A stretch of DNA of 64,000 bases from Sanderia malayensis. Its lineage: Eukaryota; Cnidaria; Scyphozoa; Semaeostomeae; Pelagiidae. This document shows, in pieces, positions 57,101 to 64,000 of this stretch (its first letter is position 1; each line of letters begins with the position of its first letter). A program made the position numbers and the translations under genes. Below the pieces are notes generated by a model. That model did not search any database, was not told the origin of the DNA, and saw only the letters and a list, made by a program, of their open reading frames with translations. The stretch spans positions 4,402,001-4,466,000 of the forward strand of contig RQOL01000718.1 in the NCBI GenBank assembly GCA_013076295.1. The letters are read 5' to 3'.

Positions 57101-58589
57101 TATTTGAATAACAGTGCCCACAGCTTCTAACATAACGTTTAGTATAAGATTTTTAATCTGGATGCAGGTTCATGTGAGAACATTGAAGTGCTCAAATGTT
57201 TCTTGTAACTGTGGAGTAGCAGTAAGAGAAGGAGATGATGTCGTTGTTGTTGACATGTGTCGTGATAAAGTACCAAGAGCAAGGTTTGCAAGTACCGTGA
57301 AACCTCATAAAGATACAAGAATACAGCGAAGTAAAAACGGGAAAAGCTTTATGGTATGCCTTTTTTATCTGATCACATTTATTTGGCATTGTTATCGTCG
57401 TGATTGACATCACCTTTACCTTTACTCTCATCATTTTGGTCTCCTTCAGCAACTTCATTCCTTCATCATTATTTTCATCATAATTTCACTTTTTTTTCGT
57501 CATTTTTATCAAGGTCTCACTCTCAATCAATGTTATTTCTACCTTGTGGCATTGTACACCATTACAAAAGCAACAACATATAATATGTCTTACATTAAAA
57601 ACTTCACACGCATCTTTCTTGTTAATCCAAGGATTCACATCCTTGTTATGTATTTTGGCAGATATCTTTGCCATCTGGTGCATTTGTGCGCATGGTAACA
57701 TATTATTGGGGTGCAAACATAGAAGTTCAAGCTGTCAGTGACGATTTTCGATGCACTGAAGGCCTTTGTGGAAACTTTGATGGGATGACTGCCAACGATG
57801 CGAAGCAAAAAAGTGGCAAAGTCACATCTGGGTTTCGACATGGCCAGATTGCGCCCCCACAATTCAGTGAAAGCTGGAGGTATGGCGTTGATTTTGATGA
57901 CGATGGCAATAGTGAGGCTAGCTTTTCACAATGATTAAAGGGTTTAAACCAGAGTGGCTTATGGTTATTGTAAAGATTCTCCTTCCTCTATTGAGTGTGT
58001 TTTAGAGATAAGGGTCAAGTAAGCGTGTGTTTATGACGCCATGTTAACCGGTATGACTAATGTGTTCTTGAGGCAACTTCTTATCATGAAACTGGACATG
58101 TTTACTGTTCTTCTTCAGACTTGGTGTGGGAAAAAGTCTGTTTTATTACAAAGGTGGGCCAAGGAATTGCACAGCACAAAGAGTAAACATTATTGCATTT
58201 GTGAAGAGACATGCTGTGGAAGCAGAAACATCAAATGTGATTTTACTGGCTATGCAAATAGACCGGAGTACCGAAAAGGCTTCGAGGGATGGAAGGATCT
58301 GAACTTCCCTGGTGGACAAGATTGTGGTAAAAGACGAAGGAGACGATCAACTGATGAGAATATCATTCTTCCAGATGATGATAACGATCTCGCCAATTAC
58401 GTTTACGACCCTAAGCCACTGGCAACTGTCGCCCCACAATGGCCAACGGCGTCTGGCAAAACCCAGGCAACTGTTAAAGCATATTGTGAAGAGAAAATCA
58501 AGAATTCCACTCTGGCCAAGATTTGTTCAATTTTACTTGGCGATCTTGATTTCACTGTATTCATTTCAAGTTGCGTTGCAGATATACAG
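26758..58589 (+). CDS. VWDE-like secreted multidomain protein (SUEL, D8C, VWFD, EGF), spliced, incomplete at right edge
   Basis: One plus-strand gene is supported by a signal peptide exon, then exons linked by consistent GT..AG junctions and phases. The order of domains is SUEL lectin - D8C - (D8C - Cys linker - beta region - VWFD - EGF - Cys-rich - beta region - EGF) x at least three. D8C + VWFD + EGF is the makeup of von Willebrand factor D and EGF domain-containing proteins, secreted or extracellular-matrix proteins; the SUEL domain at the front is an addition seen in invertebrates. The three modules start at 37088, 42770 and 54794; the end of module A (42452, phase 1) joins the D8C exon of module B (phase 1) without loss of frame, so this is one gene and not three. 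Modules B and C carry one-base indels that would break the frame; these may be real or assembly errors. The C-terminus is outside the window. Confidence 0.75.
28154..28322. repeat. Left arm of large inverted repeat (partner 30618-30790)
   Basis: GCCCCATGTACACGAGCTAC through GGATGCTCGCGAGCATCCCA is present inverted at 30618-30790 with few mismatches. It contains the 18-bp palindrome GGATGCTCGCGAGCATCC and ends like other GGCCC..GTACACGAG MITEs. Confidence 0.8.
28342..28477. repeat. Polypurine array GGAAAGGGGAGGAAAACAGA
   Basis: About 135 bases with no pyrimidine except the C of ACAGA; the GGAAAACAGAGGAAAGGGGA unit of 20 bases recurs about six times with variation. On the minus strand this yields Phe/Pro/Leu/Ser frames that look open but are compositional. 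Confidence 0.85.
28477..28804. mobile_element. MITE with CATAGGCGCCGAC ends
   Basis: CATAGGCGCCGACTTTT at the left and AGTCGGCACCTATG at the right are inverse. Inner inverted G-runs (CAGGGGGGGCTC and CAGGGGGGCTGAGCCCCCC) follow. A decayed piece of the same repeat is at 34098-34169 (GGGGGGCTCAGCCCC, ACGCCTATGG). It sits between the left arm and the polypurine array. Confidence 0.75.
29603..29875. repeat. Hairpin: inverted pair around a 100-base MITE end
   Basis: Bases 29603-29690 (ATAGGGAAGCCAATTATCAA onward) are inverted at 29795-29870. The 100 bases between (GGGCCCATGTACACGAGACC to ACTAAAATTTTCTAAAA) are themselves inverted at 30792-30887. The result is a complex of nested palindromes from 28.15 to 30.89 kb. 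Confidence 0.75.
29800..30063 (-). pseudogene. Acidic Ser-rich N-terminal fragment
   Basis: The ATG at 30063 opens [20 protein letters not shown], then [33 protein letters not shown]. This resembles the acidic starts of transposon-associated P2X7-C-terminal-like proteins in cnidarians, but the diagnostic Cys/His domain is not seen and the frame runs into a hairpin. Family assignment is tentative. Confidence 0.3.
30618..30887. repeat. Right arm of inverted repeat complex
   Basis: 30618-30790 is the inverse of 28154-28322. 30792-30887 is the inverse of 29691-29790 and ends CTCGTGTACACGGGCCC, followed by TAA, which suits a TAA-type MITE end. 30350-30490 is also the decayed inverse of 29290-29420 (CTTATGCATGGATTTCCAAC). 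Confidence 0.75.
31024..31250 (+). pseudogene. Short coding scrap with possible helix-turn-helix
   Basis: [20 protein letters not shown] resembles the first helix-turn-helix of integrase-like proteins of cnidarian mobile elements (Y...G.SY.EI). Only about 75 codons; function cannot be said. Confidence 0.3.
31248..32024 (+). pseudogene. Relic of the YNGKE family (copy 2)
   Basis: A 258-codon frame whose part from about 31400 reads [40 protein letters not shown] and [24 protein letters not shown]. It aligns with the relic at 21290-22134 (YNGKENDDIVTARVNQYDKL, PDPGSL, GWIREETGHLLPLWYHG, PQMP). A Ser/Asp/Glu-rich tail follows ([20 protein letters not shown]), as in copy 1. The last codons run into a MITE that starts at 31991, so the true end is lost. 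The first part of the frame is unrelated. Confidence 0.5.
31991..33178. mobile_element. MITE with TCATATGAGCCCGCTTACC ends, hosting a nested MITE
   Basis: TCATATGAGCCCGCTTACC at the left and its inverse GGTAAGCGGGCTCATATGA at the right, followed by further matches (GGCCAGCTCACT/AGTGAGGTGGCC). Internal copies of the terminal motif (CCGGTAAGCGGGATGGAG, about 32140) show subterminal repeats. The middle is taken by the TAA-flanked element at 32234-32786. Confidence 0.75.
32234..32786. mobile_element. TAA-flanked PIF/Harbinger-like MITE
   Basis: GGCCCCGTTTACACGGTACC with the following GGTCAAGTTTTTAGCCGGTC are inverted at the right end. TAA is found outside both ends (32231-32233 and 32787-32789). 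GGCC ends with TAA duplication are characteristic of PIF/Harbinger MITEs. Several inner copies of ATCCGTACAAATATTTG-type sequence make further hairpins. Confidence 0.85.
34098..34880. repeat. Decayed MITE fragments in intron 2
   Basis: 34098-34169 resembles the right side of the CATAGGCGCC MITE; 34610-34650 and 34840-34880 (GGGGGCTTATTCGAG) resemble the ends of the MITE at 25088-25528. Between them is nothing recognisable. Confidence 0.55.
35568..36797 (+). CDS. VWDE-like gene exons 3-5: first D8C domain and Cys linker
   Basis: Exon 3 (35568-35741) and exon 4 (36014-36217) together code one D8C domain as in uromodulin and [83 protein letters not shown] and GCSMAYCAG, with the eight Cys and the GWYHF and CC.W landmarks. 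Exon 5 (36735-36797) codes a short linker [19 protein letters not shown]. Junctions are GTAAGT/GTATAT/GTAAGC donors with CAG acceptors, all phase 1. Divergent from the D8C of units A-C. Confidence 0.85.
37088..42452 (+). CDS. VWDE-like gene, unit A (D8C to EGF), intact
   Basis: Exons: 37088-37264 and 37394-37597 (D8[42 protein letters not shown]), 37815-37877 (linker), 38180-38445, 38549-38638 and 38731-39057 (beta-rich region before VWFD), 39159-39232, 39322-39385, 39469-39654, 39752-39984 ([48 protein letters not shown]), 40225-40669 (Cys-rich, CTCEETCC), 40780-41160 ([21 protein letters not shown]), 41274-41537, 41632-41746, 41870-42230 (beta domain, then a [18 protein letters not shown]-like end) and 42415-42452. 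Phases agree throughout, except that 38638 has no GT donor. No frameshift was seen. This is the best copy for reading the protein. Confidence 0.82.
42770..54479 (+). CDS. VWDE-like gene, unit B, split by an intronic retrotransposon; frame-damaged
   Basis: Exons match unit A: 42770-42946, 43076-43279, 43497-43559, 43862-44127, 44231-44320, 44413-44739, 44841-44914, 45002-45065, 45147-45331, 45634-45851 and 46091-46560; then after a 6.1-kb insertion 52810-53189, about 53303-53566, 53660-53774, 53896-54255 and 54442-54479. The D8C to pre-VWFD part is almost identical to unit A; the VWFD exons differ by real substitutions ([19 protein letters not shown] versus [19 protein letters not shown]). Exon 45147-45331 is one base short, exon 46091-46560 has a one-base loss near 46382, and the exons 52.8-54.3 kb contain many one-base indels; the acceptor before 53303 is GTAC instead of GTAG. 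Confidence 0.7.
46593..46914 (-). repeat. LTR (3' in element orientation), unit B
   Basis: Matches 51818-52137 with scattered substitutions. On the minus strand the start TG is TC (ends CTAGA on the plus strand where the other LTR has CTACA). The same TC is found in the unit C copy. Confidence 0.85.
46985..47694. mobile_element. TAA-flanked MITE inside the gypsy element (unit B)
   Basis: AGCCTAGTATCCATATAGTC and the following GTTGAGGGTCTTTGGCAGTC are inverted at the right end; TAA stands outside both ends (46982-46984 and 47695-47697). CAACGACCCT repeats fill the TIRs. The terminal AGCCTAGTATCCA resembles AGCCTGGTACTCA of the MITE at 24078. It lies just behind the pol stop, so it does not disturb coding. 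Confidence 0.85.
47698..51715 (-). pseudogene. gypsy Gag-Pol, unit B copy, many frameshifts
   Basis: Minus-strand Gag starts at 51715 ([20 protein letters not shown]) and changes frame near 51290. Protease ([22 protein letters not shown]), RT ([34 protein letters not shown], then [11 protein letters not shown]), RNase H and integrase ([48 protein letters not shown]) are all recognisable but in a dozen frames. At RT EFVRMP the following FG is lost through a one-base deletion (near 49938). Compared with the unit C copy, the part left of about 49.28 kb differs only by indels, the part right of it also by substitutions. Confidence 0.85.
51818..52137 (-). repeat. LTR (5' in element orientation), unit B
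   Basis: On the minus strand it starts TGTAGCGTTTCAATATCAGC and ends ..TGTGATTCCA, followed by the primer binding site. Confidence 0.85.
52148..52732. mobile_element. TTAA-flanked MITE with about 120-bp TIRs
   Basis: AGACCCATTGTCAACCAACA and about 100 further bases are inverted at the right end with two or three mismatches. TTAA is outside both ends (52144-52147 and 52733-52736), the target of piggyBac and Kolobok elements. Unit A has no insertion at the matching place (ATCATCAACTAC near 40700). It lies only six bases from the right LTR of the gypsy element. Confidence 0.88.
54794..58589 (+). CDS. VWDE-like gene, unit C, first part
   Basis: Exons 54794-54968, 55097-55300, 55518-55578, 55881-56146, 56249-56338, 56431-56756, 56858-56931, 57021-57084, 57168-57353, 57662-57879 and 58119-58589 repeat unit B. 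Differences from B are almost only single-base indels: exon 54794-54968 is two bases short, 55518-55578 two, 56431-56756 one, and 58119-58589 lost an A near 58186. On the other hand the VWFD exon 57168-57353 and the joint near 58410 are in frame where B is broken. The following exons lie beyond the gypsy copy at 58622 and outside the window. Confidence 0.7.
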
Positions 58590-58621
58590 GTTTGTTGTTA
58601 TCGTGCATTTAATTCATACTT

Positions 58622-58944
58622 TGGTATCACAGATCATGTTTGTGTAGTAACTTGTGTTACCAATAAGAAGGCAAGAATTCGCGTGTCTTTGCTTCAAGAA
58701 TCGAGAGCAAGAAAATATTCGTGTGCGTTGTGTGACAACTATGATCTAACTGATTCATTAAACTTTGTACATAAAACTAACAATCAAAATAAAATTTGGT
58801 GCAAATATCAGAGTAGAGAGAATGATAGGTGATGATGAGAAGTTATTTACCGACAGGATGGATTAGTGAGATAAGACGTTAGTGTAGAGGTGTTACAATT
58901 TTGATTACAATTGTCGTTGTCAATGCTGATATTGAAACGCTAGA
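58622..58944 (-). repeat. LTR (3' in element orientation), unit C
   Basis: Same as 46593-46914 apart from indels, including the TC in place of TG at the element-side start. Confidence 0.85.
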
Positions 58945-59015
58945 GTACTCCCCCCTAGAATGCAAGTGTAAAATAAACCGGCATTCGATACAAAAACAAA
59001 ACATGAAAATTCTAA

Positions 59016-59734
59016 AGCCTAGTATCCATATAGTCGTTGAGGGTCTTTGGCAGTCTTTGGGAGTCGCTGAAAAGATTAACGATCACGCAGAGACCTGTCA
59101 AAAATTGATTTTAATCCTTCCAGCGACCCAAAACGACTGGGTCTTTGAGGGTCGTCGAGATAGAAAAGTTTCTATCTCAGCGACCCTCAACGACCGTCAA
59201 CACCTATAAAACGACTGAGAATCTTTTGATTTATGGTAATATGATATGTTTTTTGCCAAAGTACAGATGCCAAAGGCCACGTGGGGATATTTCGAGATGT
59301 TTGACTCGCTACAAAATAGCAATTTTGGAGCCTTAGATTTGTTTGAATTTATGGCAGAAGTTCCCATTTACTACGATTGCTTCTATAAAAAAATTTAGTA
59401 AAGAGTTTCGAGTTAAATATAAAAAAAAATAGCTAGGAAGAGGAAGGAACAAAATTCGGTACGACAGCGAAAGAAACAGAAGGCAAATTTAAGAATATTC
59501 TGTCTTCTTACACATGATATTTGCGAAAAAAAAACAAAAAATCCATGTTTGCTTCTGCAATGTTTTCAACTTACAAATTTGTCACCACTTTGTGATGACT
59601 GCGAAAGACTGCCAACGACCCTCAAAGACCCTCAACGACTATATGGATACACATCGCTAATCCTAATTTTCAGCGACTCCCAAAGACTGCCAACGACCCT
59701 CAACGACCCTCAACGACTATATGGATACTAGGCT
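59016..59734. mobile_element. TAA-flanked MITE inside the gypsy element (unit C)
   Basis: Copy of 46985-47694 at the same position of the element, with the same TAA duplication (59013-59015, 59735-59737). Its presence in both copies shows that it inserted before unit B and C were duplicated. Confidence 0.85.
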
Positions 59735-59754
59735 TAAGAAAGTTAAGTGTCGAT

Positions 59755-61932
59755 TCAGTCAAGTCCGTATCCCGACGGAAAATGCATATGACGACCAGAA
59801 CGAGTAGTGCGTGGTTGAACTGCTAAGTTTTCCGTGTCTGGTTGTGTTGTGGACAGATCGGATGCTGGAGATGATTGCGGAGGCGTGACTGAAGTGTGCG
59901 GAGGAGCGGGTAAAATATCTGTTTCGAGGTGGGCTGGTTTTAGGCGGTCAAGGCTGATTGTTTGGGGCTTTCCTTTGACATCGATGGTGAAGTGCTTTTC
60001 TTGACGACTGATGATTTTGAATGGGCCATCATAAGGTGCTTGTAGAGGTTTTCGTACTGCGTCGTGACGAACGAACACGTGTGTGCATTGTTGCAGAGCC
60101 TCGGGCAGGTGATATGGGCGAGTTTGCGAACGAGGTGTAGCTTGCAGTTGTCGCATAGCAGCACGAAGGCGATCCACGTAGATGGTTGGGTCAAGATCAG
60201 CGAGGTCCATTTGCGATGTTACGAACTCTGCTGGAAGTCGTAGGGTGGATCCAAAGACGAGTTCAGCAGGGGTACAATTGAGGTCCGCTTTGAGGGTGGT
60301 GCGAAGGTGAAGGAGAATGAGTGGCACTGTTTCAACCCAATGAGTAGCATCTGTTTGAGCTTTGAATGCTGCTTTTAACGTGCGATGGAAGCGTTCTACC
60401 ATCCCGTTGGCGCAAGGATGATAGGACGTAGTGCGAATCCGTTTCGAACCAAGCATGGAGGTGAGTGCTTGAAACAATGCTGATTCGAATTGCGCACCAC
60501 GGTCTGTTGCGACGGTTGATGGAACACCGAAGACAGCAATCCAGCGAGAGATGAATGTGCGCGCGACTGTTTCAGCGGTAATATCCGAGATTGGAATGGC
60601 TTCAGGCCAACGCGTAAAACGATCGATGCAAGTTAGCAGATAGCAATAACCAGACGAGGGCGGTAAAGGGCCAACTAGATCAATATGGACGTGGTCAAAA
60701 CGTGCATCGGGAGTGCTGAACGTTGCCATTGGCGAGACAGTATGCCGGTGTATCTTGGCTCTTTGACAGGCAATGCAAGGTTTTGCCCAGTTGCGAATGT
60801 CTTTGTTGACATTAGGCCATACAAATCGGTCGGTGACAAGTCGTTGTGATGCACGAACTCCAGGATGCGATGGTGAATGAAGATGGTCGAAGATGCGACG
60901 ACGAAACGAGGTTGGTACATACGGGCGAGGATGAATTGTAGAAACATCGCAAATGATTGATCCGGTTGAGAAAGAAAGAGGTACGGGTTGGAGGCTAAGT
61001 GAGGTTGATTCGTGAAGAGTAGAAAGTTCAGGATCATCTTGTTGTGCGGTAGCTAGTTGGTTGAAGTCGAAAGACGGCGTTGATGTTGTAAGCGAATTTA
61101 TTTCAATGCGGGACAATGCGTCAGCAACGTTGTTAAAGGAACCTTTAACATGAAGAATGTCGGTTGAAAACTGAGAGATGAAATCAAGATGCCAAATTTC
61201 GCGTGGTGAGTAGCGGTCATGCGATACCGTGAATGCGTGGATTAGGGGCTTGTGGTCGGTGAGGATGAAGAATTGACGACCTTCCAGACAATACCGAAAA
61301 TGCTTCAGTGACAAATAAACGGCGAGCAGCTCACGCCCGAAGGTGCTGTAACGTGTTTCCGCGGGTTGCAACCGTTTTGAAAAGAACGAAATTGGGTGCC
61401 AGACATCGTTGATCTTCTGTTGAAGTACTCCACCAACTGCAACGTTTGACGTATCTACCATAAGGCAGTACGGTGCATTTGGTGAAGGATGTACAAGAAG
61501 TGTTGCTTGAGCCCATGATGACTTGACGGCTTCGAAAGCGGTGATGGCGGAGTCTGGGAAGGTGAATGTTTCGTTCTTGTTCTTTTTGGTTGACAGCAAA
61601 TCGGTGAGCGGTTGTACGATGTCAGCACAGTCTGGAACGAAACGACGGTAAAAATTTACTAGGCCGAGAAACTCCCGAAGTTTGCGAAGAGATGTTGGTG
61701 CAGGAAATTCCTTGATTACTTGAACTTTAGACTCTAAAGGTGAAATTCCTATTGCTGCGATGTGATGGCCGAGAAATTCCAACGAAGAAACGCTGAATAC
61801 GCATTTGGTTGGATGGATAACGACGCCGTATTCTGTGAGTCGTTGAAACAGCAGCTGCAGATGCATCAGATGTTCCTCTTCAGAAGAACTAGCGATTAAA
61901 AGATCGTCGATGTAGGCGAAAACGAAATCCAA
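59755..61932 (-). CDS. gypsy Pol: end of RT, RNase H, integrase (725 codons)
   Basis: Residues 5-14 hold the RT active site [10 protein letters not shown]. RNase H has Asp160 (LMVDTSN), Glu201 (GRELLAVY), Asp226 (ILTDHKPL) and Asp271 (VADALSR). The integrase zinc-binding part is H352-x3-H356...C386-x2-C389; the catalytic triad is Asp418 ([10 protein letters not shown]), Asp477 (VATDRGAQF) and Glu513 (GMVERFHR), DD35E. The C-terminal domain ends [18 protein letters not shown]. No chromodomain is seen. The start Met is internal to RT: the true frame comes from upstream and is broken near 61985. This part is fully open, unlike the copy in unit B. Confidence 0.9.
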   Translation of the reverse strand: MDFVFAYIDDLLIASSSEEEHLMHLQLLFQRLTEYGVVIHPTKCVFSVSSLEFLGHHIAAIGISPLESKVQVIKEFPAPTSLRKLREFLGLVNFYRRFVPDCADIVQPLTDLLSTKKNKNETFTFPDSAITAFEAVKSSWAQATLLVHPSPNAPYCLMVDTSNVAVGGVLQQKINDVWHPISFFSKRLQPAETRYSTFGRELLAVYLSLKHFRYCLEGRQFFILTDHKPLIHAFTVSHDRYSPREIWHLDFISQFSTDILHVKGSFNNVADALSRIEINSLTTSTPSFDFNQLATAQQDDPELSTLHESTSLSLQPVPLSFSTGSIICDVSTIHPRPYVPTSFRRRIFDHLHSPSHPGVRASQRLVTDRFVWPNVNKDIRNWAKPCIACQRAKIHRHTVSPMATFSTPDARFDHVHIDLVGPLPPSSGYCYLLTCIDRFTRWPEAIPISDITAETVARTFISRWIAVFGVPSTVATDRGAQFESALFQALTSMLGSKRIRTTSYHPCANGMVERFHRTLKAAFKAQTDATHWVETVPLILLHLRTTLKADLNCTPAELVFGSTLRLPAEFVTSQMDLADLDPTIYVDRLRAAMRQLQATPRSQTRPYHLPEALQQCTHVFVRHDAVRKPLQAPYDGPFKIISRQEKHFTIDVKGKPQTISLDRLKPAHLETDILPAPPHTSVTPPQSSPASDLSTTQPDTENLAVQPRTTRSGRHMHFPSGYGLD

Positions 61933-62840
61933 ACCGCGCAGAACTTCATGAATGAAACGTTGGAACGTCTGTGCTGCATTGCGTAAACCGGACGAATCCG
62001 GACGAATTCGTAGAGGCCGAATGGTGTTGTGATGGCCGTCTTCGGAATATCAGCAGGCTCGACAGGTATCTGATGATATGCGCGAACGAGATCCAATTTT
62101 AAAAAGATGCTTTTGTCGTGAAGAAATGAACTGAAATCTTGGATGTGTGGAAATTAGATATCTGTCCGGTATGGTGGCTTTGTTGAGGGCGCGATAATCG
62201 CCGCAAGGACGCCAATCTCCAGATTTCTTAGGAACCATATGCAGAGGCAATGACCAGCTACTTTCGGATGGACGGATAATCCCGAGTTGAAGCATGTGTT
62301 CGAACTCTGCTTTAGCGATGGTTGCTTTATCTGGAGCTAGACGATGCGAGCGACAAAAGACAGGTGGGCCGTGCGTACGACTGTGGTGTGTGATGTCATG
62401 TTTAACTGGGTGGTCTTTGTAGTTGGTGCGCGTGATAGACGGAAATTGACGGATGAGGTTTTGGTATTTTGATGCGGAATCCGGAATGCTGAGCATGAGG
62501 CCTGGTGACGAGAGTGAAGATTGGATGCCTCGAATCGCGAGTGACGTTGTTTCATCAATGAGTTTGCGTTGACGAACGTCGACCTTCAAGTTGAAATGAG
62601 CCAGGAAATCAGCTCCAAGGATAGCAGTTGGAACATCAGCCAAGATGAAAATCCAATGAAACATACGGCGAAGTCCGATATCTAAGGGCATAGATTGTTC
62701 ACCGTAAGTTTGAATTGACGATTAGTTAACGGCTTGTAATTTCAGAGACGAGACGTTTTGACGAGCGGAACGAGTTGGCGGTAGAACACTGACGTCGGCA
62801 CCTGTGTCGACCAAGAAACGTGTACCAGTGGTACTGCCAG
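61933..62840 (-). pseudogene. gypsy protease and RT core, broken
   Basis: The protease active site [18 protein letters not shown] sequence (frame-shifted, around 62790), [12 protein letters not shown] (about 62610), RT blocks [20 protein letters not shown] and [15 protein letters not shown], and [20 protein letters not shown] (about 62090) are visible. Frames change near 62700, 62150 and 61985. At 61985-62010 the normal MPFGL codons are replaced by a repeat of TCCGGACGAA, a lesion different from that in unit B at the same place. Confidence 0.8.
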
Positions 62841-63779
62841 TTACATAAAATAGACGACTTGTTTTGTTGTTGCCAGGAAGACTCGTCGCCTATAGTCGCT
62901 GGCGTTGAAGTATTCCGAAGCCGGTGTTTGTGGTGTGGCTGCGAAGGAGCATGGTGGATTGCACTTTTGCGCTTGCGAACCGAATTTCCAATGATACCAG
63001 CATTGTCGAAGACCATTGCGAGAAGCTGAAGAACGGCGCGGTGAATGAGAAGAACTCCTGCTGCGACCACGTGGGTGCGAGATCTGTTGCACTAAGCACT
63101 GCACTTGTGTTGTCAAAGCAGAAATCCGTGCTTGCAGGTTTTGGATGTCTCTCGACGGTGTAGGTGCGATTGTTGTTGACATAGCGGAGACAGAATTGCC
63201 TGGTAGAGCAACTTCTAAAATTTTATCAGCCAACGAAGCCAGTTGCTCGATTGATACGTTGTCTGCTGATGATGCCAAAATCAACTGTGCGTTGGTAGGA
63301 AGACGTTGCAAGAACAATTGGCGAAGAATTTTGTCTTCTAAACGACTGTCGCCGAGAAGTTTTCGCATTCGTCGTAATAATTGCGAAGGCTTCCTGTCAC
63401 TGAGTTCCTCCGAGATCAGCAATTGATGAAATCGCTTTTGCTCGGATGCCGATGTTCGTTTGATGAGTTCGGCTTTGAGATGCTCATACGGTTCATCTGC
63501 TGGTGGCTGTATGAGGAGATCACATATTTCTTGTGCAATCTCTGGTGGCAATGAGGAAATGACGAACGAAAACTTTGTTGTCTGCGAGGTGATTCGTCGT
63601 GTGCTGAACAAAGCTTCGACTTGCGCAAACCCAACTACCGGGTCGTTTGGCCAGAATGGCGCTAATTTTACACTATAACCAGATACAGAAGGTAATTCTC
63701 GTGATGGTTGTGCTGCCGCTGTAGCCTGTGAAGAACTTTGGCTGGATATTGGTGCACCGTTGTTTTGAGGTTCAATCAT
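62841..63779 (-). CDS. gypsy Gag (312 codons)
   Basis: The start [20 protein letters not shown] lies about 105 bases inside the 5' LTR. The capsid part contains [20 protein letters not shown] and [20 protein letters not shown], typical of Gag of Ty3/gypsy elements of invertebrates (PPF.P.DP..WF.Q.E). A single zinc knuckle-like segment CWYHWKFGSQAQKCNPPC follows an Arg/Ser-rich stretch near residue 250. The frame ends at VVYFM with a stop where protease should follow, which may be a recoding site or damage. Confidence 0.8.
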   Translation of the reverse strand: MIEPQNNGAPISSQSSSQATAAAQPSRELPSVSGYSVKLAPFWPNDPVVGFAQVEALFSTRRITSQTTKFSFVISSLPPEIAQEICDLLIQPPADEPYEHLKAELIKRTSASEQKRFHQLLISEELSDRKPSQLLRRMRKLLGDSRLEDKILRQLFLQRLPTNAQLILASSADNVSIEQLASLADKILEVALPGNSVSAMSTTIAPTPSRDIQNLQARISALTTQVQCLVQQISHPRGRSRSSSHSPRRSSASRNGLRQCWYHWKFGSQAQKCNPPCSFAATPQTPASEYFNASDYRRRVFLATTKQVVYFM

Positions 63780-63883
63780 GTTGGTTCAAAACGCGATTAC
63801 AAAATATAAAATAAAATGTATGAACTTGCCTGAATATGTTCGAATATGACGAGTGAAGAATGGTCACGTCGTGGTCACCAATT

Positions 63884-64000
63884 TGGTATCACAGATACTG
63901 TTTGTGTAATAACTTGTGTTACCAATAAGAAGGCAAGAATTCGCGTGTCTTTGCTTCAAGAATCGAGAGCAAGAAAATATTCGTGTGCGTTGTGTGACAA
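63884..64000 (-). repeat. LTR (5' in element orientation), unit C, truncated by window
   Basis: TGGTATCACAGATACTGTTT onward matches 51818 ff.; the primer binding site (TTGGTGACCACGACGTGACC on the minus strand) lies directly left of it. Confidence 0.8.

Larger units (their letters stand above)
58622..64000 (-). mobile_element. Ty3/gypsy LTR retrotransposon in intron of unit C, antisense, cut by window edge
   Basis: The same intron position as in unit B. Left LTR 58622-58944; right LTR from 63884 to the window end. The inserted TAA-type MITE is at 59016-59734. On the minus strand Gag is one frame of 312 codons (63779-62841) and the C-terminal two thirds of Pol one frame of 725 codons (61932-59755). 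The middle (protease to RT core, 62840-61933) is broken. Confidence 0.88.

Noticed and set aside
59755..61932. 725-codon frame taken as a host gene
   Set aside because: It has RT, RNase H and DD35E integrase motifs and lies between LTRs, so it is retrotransposon Pol.
1..64000. tRNA, rRNA or other structural RNA genes
   Set aside because: No cloverleaf with A/B boxes or rRNA-like stretch was recognised by eye; a dedicated scan could still find some.

Overview
The window is eukaryotic and metazoan: AT-rich, with spliced genes whose short introns use GT..AG, secreted multidomain proteins built from SUEL-lectin, D8C, VWFD and EGF modules, and a dense mixture of animal-type transposons (Ty3/gypsy, tyrosine-recombinase retroelement, hAT, THAP/DDE_Tnp_4, LINE, MITEs). 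Together these suggest a marine invertebrate, most likely a cnidarian; the species cannot be named from sequence alone.

Layout. 1-22 kb is a graveyard of mobile and mobile-associated genes: a LINE endonuclease fragment abutting a broken gypsy integrase (1-1.5 kb); an hAT scrap; a KIAA1586-like relic (2.4-4.0 kb); a THAP gene (4.2-4.9 kb) followed directly by a tyrosine-recombinase retroelement with A1-ORF-B1A2B2 split direct repeats (4.9-8.2 kb); an OTU scrap and a broken hAT transposase (8.3-10.2 kb); nested TA-flanked MITEs (12.2-13.2 kb); a THAP+HTH+DDE_Tnp_4 transposase pseudogene (13.8-15.4 kb); a frameshifted Ulp1/C48 protease with C2H2 fingers (16.4-18.2 kb); a second C48-like relic with a PHD-like finger (19.0-20.0 kb); and a relic of an unnamed dispersed family (20.6-22.1 kb), with a second copy at 31.2-32.0 kb. 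22-26.7 kb is intergenic, with MITEs and a LINE 5' fragment carrying a decayed 2A-like motif.

From 26.76 kb to beyond the right edge runs one large plus-strand gene resembling von Willebrand factor D and EGF domain-containing proteins (VWDE): signal peptide, SUEL lectin domain, 8.4-kb intron full of nested MITEs, a first D8C domain, then the module [D8C - Cys linker - beta domains - VWFD - EGF - Cys-rich - beta domain - EGF] repeated in phase at 37.1, 42.8 and 54.8 kb (units A, B, C). A 5.5-kb antisense Ty3/gypsy element sits in the same intron of units B and C but not A; in B a TTAA-flanked MITE lies next to it.

The most notable results are the in-phase expansion of the VWDE-like module, the patchwork identity between units (tracts that are almost identical or differ only by single-base indels, joined abruptly to clearly diverged tracts, which indicates recent unequal exchange or conversion and/or unpolished assembly), the split-repeat tyrosine-recombinase retroelement, and a MITE group with TAA target duplications and shared AGCCTRGTAYYCA ends.
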